A DNA stretch of 64,000 nt from Aureococcus anophagefferens (taxonomy: Eukaryota > Sar > Pelagophyceae > Pelagomonadales > Pelagomonadaceae), in the NCBI RefSeq assembly GCF_000186865.1, contig NW_008705563.1, forward strand, positions 1,917,841 through 1,981,840. The letters are read 5' to 3'. Every line of letters begins with the position of its first letter. Within the stretch, counting starts at the first letter, position 1. Below, piece after piece: positions 27,956 to 38,587 of this stretch. A program made the translations under genes and the position numbers. A model generated the notes under the pieces. That model made no database searches. It saw nothing but the letters and a program-made list of their open reading frames with translations, and had not been told where the DNA came from.

Positions 27956-30900
27956 TTAGTCGCCATCCCACTCGCCGTCGCTGTCGTCGTCGGAGGCGCG
28001 GCGCTTCTTCGCGGCCTTTTTCGGCTTCGCGGCGGCGGCCTTCGGCGCCGACTTGGGCTTCTTCGCCTTGGGGCCCTGCGTCGCCGCGGGCTTCGCGGGC
28101 TTGCGCTTCGGCGGCGCCGCGCGCGGGGGCGGCGGCGCGTCGAGGATCACGACGTCGTCGTCGTCGTCGTCCATCGGCGCGGGCGCGGGCGGCGCGGCCG
28201 GCGGCGGCGGCGGCGGCGCGGCGCGCGCGGGCGCCGCGGCGCCGCGCGGCCGCACGCCCGCGTCAATGCAGGCGAGCGCGAGCTTGCGCTCGCAGGCCTC
28301 GCGGTCCAGCACCCAGGTCGCCGTCCAGAGGCGCACGAAGACCCAGTTGCTCCGCTCGAGCACGCGCTGCTCCTTGACGGCCGCGAGGTGGTCGTCGAGC
28401 GACCCCGCGCCGTCGACGCAGACGCAGATGCGCCGGTCCTCGCCGAGGGCGTCCTCGAGGACGGCCGTCGACGCCGCGATGCTGCAGTGGTCGTCGCAGC
28501 GGTAGCCCGACGCCTCGAGGAAGCGGAGGACGGCGCCGGGCGCGTCGTCGCGCGCCGCGTCCGACGGCGACCGCCGCGGCGCGGCGCGCGGCGGCCGCGC
28601 CGCCGCCGCCCGCTGGAAGAAGGCGAGCGTGCGGTGCTTGAGGTCGTCGGCGTTGGGCACGTCCTTGAGCTCGAGGCTCCGGAAGAGGACGACGCGGTCG
28701 CGCGCGCGGCTCAGCGCGACGTTGAACCGCTGCTCGTAGAGCCTTCCCACCTGCGCCGGCGCCTCCTTCGGCGAGGCGACGAGGCTCAGGAGCACGACGT
28801 CGCGCTCGTCGCCCTGGAGCGACGCCGGGTCGCCGACGACGACGTCGTGGCGCGCGAGCTGCGCGGCCGTGAGCGCCTCGAGCGCGCGCCTCCGGATGGA
28901 CCGCGCCTGCTCGACGCCGAGCAGCGAGATGACGCAGACCGACGCGCCGCGCGTCGCGAGCTCGCCGCCGGGCGCCAGCTGGGCCGCGAGGTAGGCGACG
29001 ACGGCCGCCGCCTCGGCCTCGTTCGTCTTGCCCTTCTTTTTCCCGCCCGGCACTTTGACGTCGACGAGCGCGGGCGTGAGCCGCTGGGACCGCGGCGGGA
29101 GGCGCCGCGGCAGGAGCCGGTCGTGGTAGAACTGGGCGTTGGAGAAGGCGATGCACTGGGGCACGCAGCGAAAGTGGTGCGACAGCGCGCAGCGCGCGTC
29201 GGCGAAACACGTCTGCGCCAAATCGAAGACGGACCGCCCCGGGAGCACCTGCTCGACGAAGGGGTGGCCCGACGCCAGCAGGCTCCGCTTCAGGTCGCGC
29301 ACGGCGGCCTCCGACACGAAGGCCGACGTCGGCGACACCTGCTTCTGGTCGCCGACGACGAGCACGCGCGCGCCGCGGAGCAGCGCGGGCAGCGCGGCGA
29401 CGTCGGACTGGGACGCCTCGTCCAACACCACGAGGTCGAAGGACGCCAACGTCGCCGGCAGGCACGACGAGACGCGGTACGTGGGCATGATCCAGCAGGG
29501 CACCGCGTCCGAGCAGTCGGCCATCGCGCTCGCGAGATCCTCGCGGTGCCGCGCGGCGCGCACGCTCTCCTTGGACCCGCCGGCCGTCGCGCCCGCGGCG
29601 GCCACGGCGGACACGAGGCGCACGAGGGCCGCGCAGGTCTCCGGCGCCATCGCGCCCCGGAGCGCGTGCCGCGCGACCGCGGCGACGAGCGACCGGACCG
29701 CGTCGTCGCGCCGCGCGAGGAGGCGCCGCCCGGCGCCCGCGCGGCCCGCGTCGAGGACGCCGTCGCGCTCCAGGGCGCGACCGAGGGCCTTGCGCACGGC
29801 CGCGGCGGCCCAGGAAACGCGCGCGTCGCGCGGCGCGACGGCGTCGACGTCCGGCCCGAGGCGGTGGTCCACGACGCGCTTCGCCCAGGCCGGCGCGATG
29901 CGCGCGAGCTTCGCCCTGGCCAAGGCGCGCAGCTTGTCGACGTCGCCGAGCGCCGCGCGCGCCTCCCGGAGCGCCGCGCGCGCGCGCCGCCACTCCCGGA
30001 CGCCGTCGTCGACGGACGTCTCCAAACCGCCGAGCGCCGCCGTCGCGTTTCGCAGGGCGTCGACGGGCGACGGGTCGTCGTCGCCGGCCCGCGGCGCCTC
30101 GCCGAGCTCCGCCAGAAGCGCCGCCTGGAGCTCCGCGGCGTCGCGCGCGTCCGCGGACGTCGCGGGCTTGAGCGCGCGCCGCAGGAGCCGCAGCTCGCCG
30201 TCGAGCGCCGCGGCGCCCCGCGCCGCCGCGTCGGCCAGGTCCGCCCCGAAGGGCGACGCGCAGGCGCGCCGCGCGCCGCTCGACAGGCCGCCGACGGCGC
30301 CGAAGGCCCGCGCGAGCTCGCGGAGCGGTTTCGCGAGGTCGTCGCGCGCGCGCGCGGCCAGCAGCGCGTCGTCGCCCCCGTCGGCCGGCGCCGGCACGGC
30401 CGCGCCGGGCGTCGGCGGCGCGCCCTCGCCCCGCCGCGCGTAGCCGTCGAGCCGCGCGAGCGCCTCGCGGAACCGCTCCGCGCAGCCCCGGAGCACGAGC
30501 CGCGCGAGCACGAGCTCCCACTCGTTGGGCGTCTTGGGCCGCCGCCCAAAGACGGTGATCTCGTCGAGCTCCGCGGCGAGCGTCGCCGTCGGCCGCGCGC
30601 GGACCAGACCCGCGAGGAACGGCCGCCGGTCGGGCCTCAGCGCGCGCCACCGGACCTCCTCGAAGAAGTCGTTGGCGCCGACGACGGCCGCCGCGACGGC
30701 CGCGTCGTCGTCGTCGTCCGCCGGCGCGGCGAGCGGCGCGTCGAGCTTCGCCGCCGAGACCATGCGCAGCAGCACCGGCGGCACCTCGGTCTCCGCCGCG
30801 GCCGCGCGGCCCGCGCGCGCCGCGAGCTGGCCCGCGAGCCAGGCCGCCGCGCAGACGTCCGCCGCCGCGCGGTCGTCGTCGGCGCGGCGCAGGAGCCGGA

Positions 30901-32950
30901 GCAGCCACCGCCGGCCGTCGAGGGCCTCGAGCGCCTCGACTTGCTTCCGCGCCGCCGCGAGCGCGTCGGCCAACGCCGCGGCTTCCGCCGCGTCGACGAC
31001 GCGCGGCAGGTCGCCGCGGCGCACGAGGGCCGCGACGTCGTTGCGCTCCCGGAGCCGCTGCGCCGCGTCGCGGGCGGCGCCGACGTCGAGGCGCTCCGCG
31101 AGGGGCGCGCGCGCGGAGCGGGCGACGAGCTGCGGCTCCCAGCGGAGCGCCGCGGCCGCGGCCGCCCGCAGCTCCCGGAGCTCGTCGAGGAGCCGCTGGT
31201 CCGGCGGCGGCCGCCGCGGGTCGACGTCGACGTCCGCGAGGAAGGGCGCCTCGCCGACGCGCGCGACGGCCTCGGCCGCGTGGCGCGCGGACGAGCCATC
31301 GCTGAGGCCGAGGAGCCGGAGGTGGTCCGCGTGGCAGCCGAGGTCCGCCGCCAGGTCGGAGCGGCCGAAGTACTTGCGCGCGCGCGCGGCGTCCTCGGCG
31401 TCGAAGGCGTCGAGCTCCGCCCGGGCCGCGTCGTGGCGCTGCCGCGCGCGGTCCGCGGCCGCTCGGAGCTCGCGCTCGGGCGCCTGGGCAGGAAACAAAA
31501 ATATTCAACACGACTTCAATGTGCATCTTTTCGAGAAATTTCGACATAGTTTTTTCACTCATTGAAGAGAACTCACCGAGAGAAAACAATCCGTCCAAAA
31601 ATCAGCCGAAACGACTTCGATTTGACCGAGATAGAGAGGTTTGAAGCTTTTTCTGGACGGGGCGTTCCACTGGTTGTTTCCGGCGCAGTCGGGCGCCGCG
31701 GCGACGGTGTCCGCGAGGTACTCGACGGCGGCCTCGAGGCGCCGGAAGGACCCGCCGTCGCCGGAGCCCAGGGACACGCAGAGCTCGCGGATGCCGTCGG
31801 GCAGCTTCTTGCGCAGCACCTCCGTCGCCGGCTCGCCCTTGGACGTGACGAGCACGCGCCGGCCGAGCGCGAGGTAGTGGCAGATGACGTTGGCGATGGT
31901 CTGGGACTTGCCCGTGCCCGGCGGCCCGACGAGGACGGCGCAGCCCTTGGCCTCGAGCGTCGCGACGACGGACGCCTGCGCGTCGTTGCTCGGCAGGCCG
32001 AAGTAGACGGGCGCGGCGGCCGCCGCCGCGGGCCCGCGCCACCATTTCGCGGCGGCCCGCCAGAGGCCCGCGACGCCCGCCGGCGCCGGCGCCGGCGGGG
32101 CCGAGAAGTCGCCCGCGAGGCGCCGGAGCGCGGCGGGCAGCGGCGCTGTCCGCCGCCGGAGCGCCGCGGAGAGCGCCTCCGCGTCGCGCGCGCCCGCGCG
32201 GTCCGCGCCCGACTCGCGGCAGAAGAGCACGGCGCAGTTGTGCACCGTCGGCCGGTCCGGCGCCGGCGCTGCGGCGGGCTTCGAGGGCACGGGCGCCGCG
32301 TGCGGCCCGTCGACCAGGACGCCGTCGGGGCCCAACAGGTGCGCGGCGCGGTGCAGCAGCGGCCGCCACGCGTCCCGGTCGAAGGGCGACGGCGCCTCGC
32401 GCCGCCGGCCCAGCAGCCCGTAGTCGCGCCCGCAGGTCTCGAGCTCCGGGACGATCTGGCCGGCGCCCGCGACGCCCGGCATGGGCCAGAGCGCCGCGCC
32501 GACGCCCGCGAAGCGCCGCACGAGGAAGCTCCCGTCGGCCGCGAGCTCGAGGGACGCCGGCACGAGCACGAGCGGGTGCTCGACGCCCGCCGCCGGCCAG
32601 CGCAGCAGGCCCACGCCCAGCGTGAGCGCCGCGCCGCGGCCCTCGCGGAGCGCCTCCTGCCGAGCGCCGAAGAGCTCCGCGTACAGCGACCGCGCCGCGG
32701 CCCCGCGCTTGCCGGCGGCGGACTGCCTCGACGCGCCCGTCGCCTCCGGCCGCCGCACGCGCAGCCACGCGCCGCACGGGCCCTCGAACTCGACGGCCCC
32801 GGCGCCGGCGACGTCGCGGAGCAGGGCCTCGTGGACGACGATCGGCGCCGACGCGAGGTCCTTGCAGGGCTCGCTCTCGGACGGGGCGCTCATGTCCTTG
32901 ACGTAGCCCAGTAGGCCGAGCAGGCGCTCCTTGGCCTCGGCGTCGGCCAT
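27956..32950 (-). CDS. SF1 helicase with C-terminal nuclease-like domain
   Basis: Exons 31697-32950 and 27956-31483 give ~1593 residues. SF1 (UPF1/Dna2-like) motifs appear in order: Walker A GPPGTGKSQTIAN (~350), a ~350-residue helical insert, motif II LVVLDEASQSDVA, III GDQKQVSPTSAF, IV HHFRCVPQC, V SLQGDERDVVLL and VI NVALSRARDRV. Then comes a restriction-endonuclease-like segment (ICVCVDGAGSLDDH, NWVFVRLWTATW) of the kind found at the C-end of bacterial DUF4011-type helicases. A basic Lys/Pro tail with KKRR looks like a nuclear signal. It may act on DNA or RNA ends; substrate unknown. The divergent introner 31484-31696 splits it just after the Walker region, in phase only with a GC donor. 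Confidence 0.83.
31484..31696 (-). mobile_element. Divergent introner in helicase gene
   Basis: 213 nt, exact 8-bp target copies GCGCCCGA (gene sense; + strand 31476-31483 and 31689-31696). Ends are CTGCGCCGGAAACAA and TTTGTTTCCTGCCCAG. The core shares ATTCAACACGACTTCAA-like, CCAAAAATCAGCCGAAACGA and CCGAGAT blocks with the main family, but one arm carries ~35 nt of unrelated sequence. No GT is available in phase; the GC at the start of the target copy gives VAA/APERE in frame. Confidence 0.88.
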
Positions 32951-32995
32951 GGTTCGCTGCCCTCTCGCTCTACGCGCGCGGCATGCTCCCCGATG

Positions 32996-33045
32996 NNNNN
33001 NNNNNNNNNNNNNNNNNNNNNNNNNNNNNNNNNNNNNNNNNNNNN
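32996..33045. other. Assembly gap (50 N)
   Basis: Fixed-size gap in the short divergent intergenic region between the helicase and the PDZ-like gene. Confidence 0.99.
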
Positions 33046-33220
33046 CGCTCGCACCGCGCAGTGCAGCATCTCTGCAAGATCTCTGCACGACTGACTCGCG
33101 AGCGAGAAGCTTCTCGCTCTGGTGTTGCTCGGGAGAGCGCCGGTGTCGAGCTGTGCCAATCGATCCGAGATTCGTGATCACGAGTCGAGCGAGAACGCTC
33201 GGCCGTTTCGGGAGAGCGCC

Positions 33221-34492
33221 ATGCGTGGTAGTGCCATCGACGCGCGCCGCCGCAGCAGCGCGTGCGTCTCGACGCTGCGCGTCGCGTTTACGCGGAAACC
33301 GCTGGGCCTGAAGCTCGATCACAATGGCTGTGTCGCCGGCGTCATGCTCGACGCCGCGGAGAGCCCGACGAAAGCCCTGCGGTGCGGCGACCAGCTCGTC
33401 GGCATCAACGACACGGTGTTTGTCGAGGACGACGAGGAGTGCGTCCAGCCCGACGAGGTCGTGGACCTGCTCTCCGAATACTTGGGCGCGGACGCGTTCC
33501 CGCTGTCGCTGACCTTCCGGCGCGACGGCCTCGCGTGCCGCCCCAAGGACCTCTTCGAACGCCAGACGCTGGTCCCCGCCCGCCGCGCGTCCGAGGGCCG
33601 ACGCCGCAGCCGCGCCTCCGTCGACCTCGTCTGCCAGCCGAAGCGCAAGAAGCGGCGGACGACGCTCGCCGGCGTGGAGACGGCGCGGGACGACGAGAAC
33701 GCTCCGCCGCGGCCGGACGACGACGGCGACGCCGCGGCGCCGCCGCCGCGGCCGGACGACGACGGCGAGCCGCGGGCGAGCGCGACGTCGGTCACGGGCA
33801 TCACGGGCTCGAGCGCGCAGGCCGTCCCCGCGATCGAGGGCCTCGCGGACGCCGCGGAGACGACGGCGCCGGGCCGCGACTGCGTCAAAGTCCTCAAGCG
33901 CATCTTCGACGCGCGCGCGCCCGAGGGCTCCGAGGTGATTCTCCGCAAGTACGCGCCGGCCGCGCAGCGCCTCAAGGAGGGCCCGCGCAAGGCGTTCCTC
34001 GACGACTGCCCGGAGACGCTCTCGCGCGCCGAGCTCGACGCGATCTGGGCGCGGCACAAGAAGCTCTCGGCGCTGCTGCCGCTCTCCAAGTTCGCCTGCG
34101 CCTCCAAGTTCCAGTGCTTCCTCGTCGACACGCCGGAGGCGCGCGAGGACTACGCCCGCGTCAAGGCGGCGCTCGAAGCCGGGCCGCCGGAGGCGCCGCG
34201 GGAGGAGGAGCCGCCGCGGTCGCCGCCGGAGGAGCGGGCGCTGCCGCCGCCGCTGGAGGAGCCGCCGCTCGAAGAGGAGTCGCCGCTCGAAGAGGAGTCG
34301 CCGCTCGAAGCGCCGCCGGACTCGGCGGACCCGGAGACGGAGCCGATGGACTGCAGCGGCTTCCTGGCGCCGCGCGACGAGGAGCCGGCGTCTCCGCCGC
34401 GTGAGCCGTCCCCGCCGCCCCTGGCCTTGTCGCCGGTCGAGGAGCGGGTCTCGGCGACGTCGACGGTCTCCCTCGAGGAGGCGGGGCTCTAA
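33221..34492 (+). CDS. PDZ-like domain protein
   Basis: 423 residues. Residues ~18-100 look like a PDZ domain: LGLKLDHNGCVAGVML with the carboxylate-loop-like Leu-Gly-Leu, then ALRCGDQLVGINDT and a VVDLLSEYL helix. A basic linker (KRKKRRT) and acidic low-complexity repeats (RPDDDGD) follow. Residues ~215-315 form a helical domain (CVKVLKRIFDARA, LSRAELDAIWARHKKLSALL). The C-terminal third is Pro/Glu-rich with PLEEESPLEEES repeats. Likely a scaffold; partners unknown. The stop codon overlaps the first copy of an 81-bp direct repeat. Confidence 0.62.
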   Translation: MRGSAIDARRRSSACVSTLRVAFTRKPLGLKLDHNGCVAGVMLDAAESPTKALRCGDQLVGINDTVFVEDDEECVQPDEVVDLLSEYLGADAFPLSLTFRRDGLACRPKDLFERQTLVPARRASEGRRRSRASVDLVCQPKRKKRRTTLAGVETARDDENAPPRPDDDGDAAAPPPRPDDDGEPRASATSVTGITGSSAQAVPAIEGLADAAETTAPGRDCVKVLKRIFDARAPEGSEVILRKYAPAAQRLKEGPRKAFLDDCPETLSRAELDAIWARHKKLSALLPLSKFACASKFQCFLVDTPEAREDYARVKAALEAGPPEAPREEEPPRSPPEERALPPPLEEPPLEEESPLEEESPLEAPPDSADPETEPMDCSGFLAPRDEEPASPPREPSPPPLALSPVEERVSATSTVSLEEAGL

Positions 34493-34571
34493 TACTTGCT
34501 CTAATGTAGGTTCCTTCAACGCCTTCAACGAAGTATAGTATCTAGATGTTTGTGTTTTCACAAACGCAGTC
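34491..34571 (+). repeat. 81-bp direct repeat, copy 1
   Basis: Identical to 34601-34681. It begins at the stop codon of the PDZ-like gene (AATACTTGCTCTAATG...) and contains the perfect stem-loop GTTTGTG-TTTT-CACAAAC at 34548-34565. A TAATAATAATAAT tract lies between the copies. Confidence 0.95.
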
Positions 34572-34600
34572 TCCGACGCTAAATCACCAATAATAATAAT

Positions 34601-34681
34601 AATACTTGCTCTAATGTAGGTTCCTTCAACGCCTTCAACGAAGTATAGTATCTAGATGTTTGTGTTTTCACAAACGCAGTC
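34601..34681 (+). repeat. 81-bp direct repeat, copy 2
   Basis: Second copy, 29 bp after the first, ending just before the phosphatase coding region. Its stem-loop is at 34658-34675. An in-frame ATG at 34656 inside this copy could extend the phosphatase by 24 residues. Confidence 0.95.
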
Positions 34682-34727
34682 GGCTGCCCCGACGTGCCCC
34701 GACCTTCAGCCTTCCACGCAAGTCGCG

Positions 34728-36350
34728 ATGTGGCGGGTCGGGGACTACACGCGGGTCCCCGAGGACGCCCCCTCGCCCGACAGGAGGCGGCGCTGGGCGC
34801 TCCTCGGGCTCGTCGCGGCGACCTGCGGCGTCGCCGTCGGCCGGACCCTGGCGTCGACGCCCTCGCCCGCCGCCTTCGTCGAGGCCACGGCGACGGACGA
34901 CATCGCGGCGGGGACCGCCGGCGACGACGACTGGCCCTACGAGGAGATGTACACGCCGAACCTCGACGGCGTGCCCGTGAACGTCATCCTGTCGGCCCCC
35001 ACGCCGACGTCCATCATCGCGAGCTGCTGGTGCTCGACGGGCAGCAACGTCACCGTCACCTACTGGGAGGCGGGGAAGCCGGCCACGGCCAAGGCTCTGG
35101 GCGAGCCCTGCGGCGACCAGGCGGCCATGCGCCTCACGCTCTACCACCTGACGCCGGGGACCAAGTACGCGTACGTCGCGTCGATCCGCGGCGGCGCCGA
35201 CGTCGCGACGACGGCGGAGCACGGCTTCTCGACGCCCGGCGCGCCGACGACGCGCTTCACGGTGAGCGCCGACGCCCACCTCTACAGCAGCGAGGCCCAC
35301 CGCGCCGTCACGGAGGCCATGGCGTCGAGCGTGTCCGCGCGCGCGCCCGACTTCCACGTGCAGGTCGGCTGCGCGTGGATGCTCGACCAGTTCGTGGAAT
35401 ACGAGGCCAACTACAGCGACGTCTTCGACTTCATCCGGGGCACGCGCTACTGGTTCGGCGGCATCGGGTCCGACGCGGCGCTCTACCACGTGCAGGGCCC
35501 CCACGCGGGCGAGAACTTCATGGACTACCACACGTGCCGCGTGGGCCGCAACCTCAGCGCGCCCGCGCTGGCCATGCGGAGCCAGTGGTCCGCCATCGCG
35601 CGGCGCTCCGCCTACCCCGCGCCCGAGGCCAACGCGTTCTACTCGGGCAGCGACGTCGAGGACTCGTACCTGCCCTGCGTCTTCGACGGCGAGTCCATGG
35701 CGCTGAGCTACCCGGCCGTCGAGGTCGGCAACCGCCGGTCCTACTACGCCTTCGAGACCGGCGGCGTGCTCGTCATCGCGCTCGACACGTGGTGGTACTA
35801 CGACGTGAACCAGCTCAACGGCACGAACTGGATGTTCACCCTCGGCCGGAAGCAGTACGAGTGGCTCCAGGAAACCCTATCGACGAAGAACGCGTCGCGC
35901 ACCGTGGTCATGACGCACAACCTCGTCGGCGGCTACGCGAAGACCTTCGACTACTCGACGCAGCGCGGCGGCGCGCGCGCCGCGCCCATGTTCGAGTGGG
36001 GCGGCCGGGGCCACGGCGGCACGCTCGAGTTCGACCGGTACCGCCCGGGCTGGACCGCGCCCATCCACGACCTCCTCGTCGCCCACGGCGTCGACGCGGT
36101 CGTCCACGGCCACGACCACGTCACGGCCGTCGAGTTCGTCGACGGCGTCATGTACCTCGAGCTGCCCTGGATGCTCGGCGGCGGCGCGACGGACATCGAG
36201 ATCGAGGCCTACCTCGGCACGGACAAGGCCTACTGGGACCGGGAGCGCCCGAGCTACGCGTCCTTCGAGTCGAGCGAGGACGGCGGGCTGCGCCTCTCCA
36301 TCGTCGACATCTTCACGGACGAGGAGGCCTACGGCCACACGTTTCAATGA
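34728..36350 (+). CDS. Membrane-anchored purple acid phosphatase-like metallophosphoesterase
   Basis: 540 residues. An Arg-rich N-terminus and one span (WALLGLVAATCGVAVG) indicate a type II or signal-anchor protein. A fibronectin-like strand region (~75-160) precedes the calcineurin-like phosphoesterase fold: RFTVSADAHLYSS (first Asp, usually DxH), ALDTWWYYD, VVMTHNLVGG (His ligand) and VVHGHDHVTAVE (HGHxH). Several NxS/T sequons (NVTV, NYSD, NLSA, NGTN, NASR) fit a lumenal or extracellular location. The canonical GNHD/E block is not obvious, so catalytic competence is not certain. Expected activity: hydrolysis of phosphomonoesters. Start at 34728 preferred over 34656, which lies in the repeat. 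Confidence 0.75.
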   Translation: MWRVGDYTRVPEDAPSPDRRRRWALLGLVAATCGVAVGRTLASTPSPAAFVEATATDDIAAGTAGDDDWPYEEMYTPNLDGVPVNVILSAPTPTSIIASCWCSTGSNVTVTYWEAGKPATAKALGEPCGDQAAMRLTLYHLTPGTKYAYVASIRGGADVATTAEHGFSTPGAPTTRFTVSADAHLYSSEAHRAVTEAMASSVSARAPDFHVQVGCAWMLDQFVEYEANYSDVFDFIRGTRYWFGGIGSDAALYHVQGPHAGENFMDYHTCRVGRNLSAPALAMRSQWSAIARRSAYPAPEANAFYSGSDVEDSYLPCVFDGESMALSYPAVEVGNRRSYYAFETGGVLVIALDTWWYYDVNQLNGTNWMFTLGRKQYEWLQETLSTKNASRTVVMTHNLVGGYAKTFDYSTQRGGARAAPMFEWGGRGHGGTLEFDRYRPGWTAPIHDLLVAHGVDAVVHGHDHVTAVEFVDGVMYLELPWMLGGGATDIEIEAYLGTDKAYWDRERPSYASFESSEDGGLRLSIVDIFTDEEAYGHTFQ

Positions 36351-36498
36351 GCCGCCCGCCTGCGGACCCGTGGCCAAGCGCCGCGCGCTCGTCTTGAACC
36401 GCTCTCCGAGCGGGGCGAGATCGGCCCGCAGGCGGCTTGCCACGGTGTTTAACTTAACTTTTTGTGTTTTTTTTCGATGCTTACCTTCGCGCGCGCGC

Positions 36499-38201
36499 CT
36501 ACATGAAGTCCATCGACGCGACGTTCGCGTCGTCGGCGTCGCGGATGGCGCCCGGCGCGTCGCCGAGGTCGTTGGCGGACTTGAGGATGAAGGTCGGGTT
36601 GAGGGAGATCTTCTCGGCCATCTTGTCGACGATGGCGCCGAGCCTGAGGGCCGCGGCCATCTCGCCGTGGAGCGTCGCGGCGATCGCCTGGGCAGGACAA
36701 GAGAGATTCAACGTCGCTTCACGTGAGTGTTCCGCGCGCGCGCGTTCCGGAAAAAGCATCCACGCTTCGAGACCGTTCCAAGAGATGATCGCTCGTCCAA
36801 AAATCAGCCAAAACGAGTGGAAAACGGCCGAGATATGAGGCTTTGAAGTTGGGAATTTTCGCTCTCTTGTCCTGCCCTGGCGATCGCCTCCTCGGACGCG
36901 GCGCCCGGCCCCTCCTCCTCGGAGAAGTGCGCGACGCGCGCGGCGTCGTCGATGGTCACGCGGAGCTCCTGGCGCTTCGCCATGTTGAGCAGCAGCGCCT
37001 CGGCCGCGTCCGCGTCCGGGAGCCCCGCGCGCGCGGCGACGTCCGCTAAGGGGAGGTTGAGGTACGTGTGCGTGAGCTCCACGGCCTTGGCGCGGCGGAG
37101 CGCGTCCGGGAGCCGCGCGGCGAGCTCGGCGTTGCCGTCGCGGGCCAGGGCCTCGGCGTGCTTGGCGAGGGCCGCGTCCAGCGCGCCGAGGTCGCCGCCG
37201 GCGACGGCCTCGGCCAAATCGTGGTACGGCGCCGCGAGGGTTTTCGACGCGCGCGACACGACGCTCGAGCAGTACTTGGGCAGGTTCCCCGCGTCCCCGG
37301 GGTCGCCCCGGCGCGCCAGCAGGCGGCACAGCACGAGCTTTTTGAGGCAGGCGACGGCGACGGCGCTCAGCGACACCGCGGGCGCCGTCGCGCCGACGGC
37401 GAAGAGCTCCGCGGCGTCGCGCCAGCGGCCCAGGCCGCAGCACACGACGCCCCCGTAGTAGGCGTACTTGAGGAGATCCACGGCCTGGACGCCCGCGGCG
37501 GCGAGGCCCGACGCCGGCGACCCGCGCGCCGCGCGCGGGCCCGGCGCGGCGTCCGCGAGCGCGTCGGCCGGGAAGCCGCCGCCGCCGCCGGCGTCGGGCC
37601 CGTCGCCCGGCGGCGGCGTCGGCGGCGGCGCCGCGGCGCCGCTCTTCCGCGGGAAGGCCGCGACGCGGAACACGGGCGCGTCCTCGAGGAACCGCGCGCC
37701 GCGGCCGTAGCGCCGCGCGGCGACGCAGCACTGGAGGCAATCGCCGTGCGCGGCCGTGAGGCACGCGGGCTCCGGCGCGAGCTTCGCCGCCAGCGACGCG
37801 AGGGCCTCGGCGGCGACGGCGGCGGCCGCGCCGCCCTCGCGGCACGCGAGCGCCGCGAGGCGGTGGCCCGCCGACGCGGCCAACTTCGGCGCGACCTCGA
37901 GCTGCGCGCGCGCCGCGCGCGACGCCCAGGCCTCGGCGCGCCGCGCGAGGGGCAGCACGCGGGACACCGCCGCCGCGTCGTCGCCCGACGCCTCGAGGCA
38001 CCGGAGCCGCGCCGCGAGCACGTGGAGCAGGCCGAGCGCGTGGCGCTCCGCGTCGAGCGCGTCGAACGCCTCGCCGACGGCGCCGGGCGCCGCGACGAGG
38101 GCCCGCAGGTTCTCCTCGCGGCTCCGCAGCTGGTCGTGGAGCGCGCGGAGCTCGGCGTCGGACGTGCCCGCGCCGACGATGAGCTGGACGACCTGGTCCA
38201 T
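36499..38201 (-). CDS. CSN3: COP9 signalosome subunit 3
   Basis: Exons 36888-38201 and 36499-36687 give ~500 residues, near the usual ~420-450 of CSN3 plus a low-complexity insert (PPPTPPPGDGPDAGGGGG). Diagnostic segments: LTAAHGDCLQCCVAARRYGRG; YAYYGGVVCCGLGRWRDA; AVACLKKLVLCRLL; LPKYCSSVVSRA; then the PCI winged helix (LADVAARAGL, EALLLNMAKRQ). The C-terminal helix ends in DFM. CSN removes NEDD8 from cullins and so controls ubiquitin ligases. The introner 36688-36887 interrupts the C-terminal tail; a GC donor rejoins EE-AIAATLHG. The start is the ATG at 38201. Confidence 0.88.
36688..36887 (-). mobile_element. Introner (200 nt) in CSN3
   Basis: Exact 8-bp target copies GCGATCGC (36680-36687 and 36880-36887); this target is a palindrome. 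Gene-sense ends are CAGGGCAGGACAAGAG and CTCTTGTCCTGCCCAG. The target has no GT, so the donor must be GC if the frame is to be kept. Confidence 0.93.
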
Positions 38202-38587
38202 CGGTGGCAAGGGTCTGTTGGTGACGGGCGCGCGCGTCGCTGTGTTTGCTGTGGCGCAGCCGTCGGCCGTCGGCGACGCGAGGCGAGGTGTGGTCGGCGA
38301 AGCGGCGACCCGAGGCGAGCGGCGCTCGGCGCGTCGGCGTCGGCGAGCAAGGCGGCGTCGAGCCTCGACCTCGAGTCGTCGAAGGCGAGGTCGCAGGCCG
38401 GGGTCTGGCCTCGCCGGGCCCGGCAGCGCCCGCCCGCGGCGTCGTACGCGTCGCAGGCCTCGTCGCCTCCCGCCGCTTCACGCGCCGCTCCCCACCCTCC
38501 TCAGCGACCTCGGCGGCGACGCGAAAGGTAAGCGGGGGGGCGGGGCTCTTTTGCGAATCGTGGCGTGGACCGCGCCGGCGGCGAAAA
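38202..38587. other. Intergenic between CSN3 and PFK2/FBPase2
   Basis: 386 nt: 5' flank of CSN3 and 3' flank of the next gene. It has CGG/GGCGA-rich low complexity; no gene seen. Confidence 0.5.

Noticed and set aside
28388..31549. 1053-codon open frame on the + strand opposite the helicase
   Set aside because: Composition artefact; the helicase motifs on the - strand account for the sequence.
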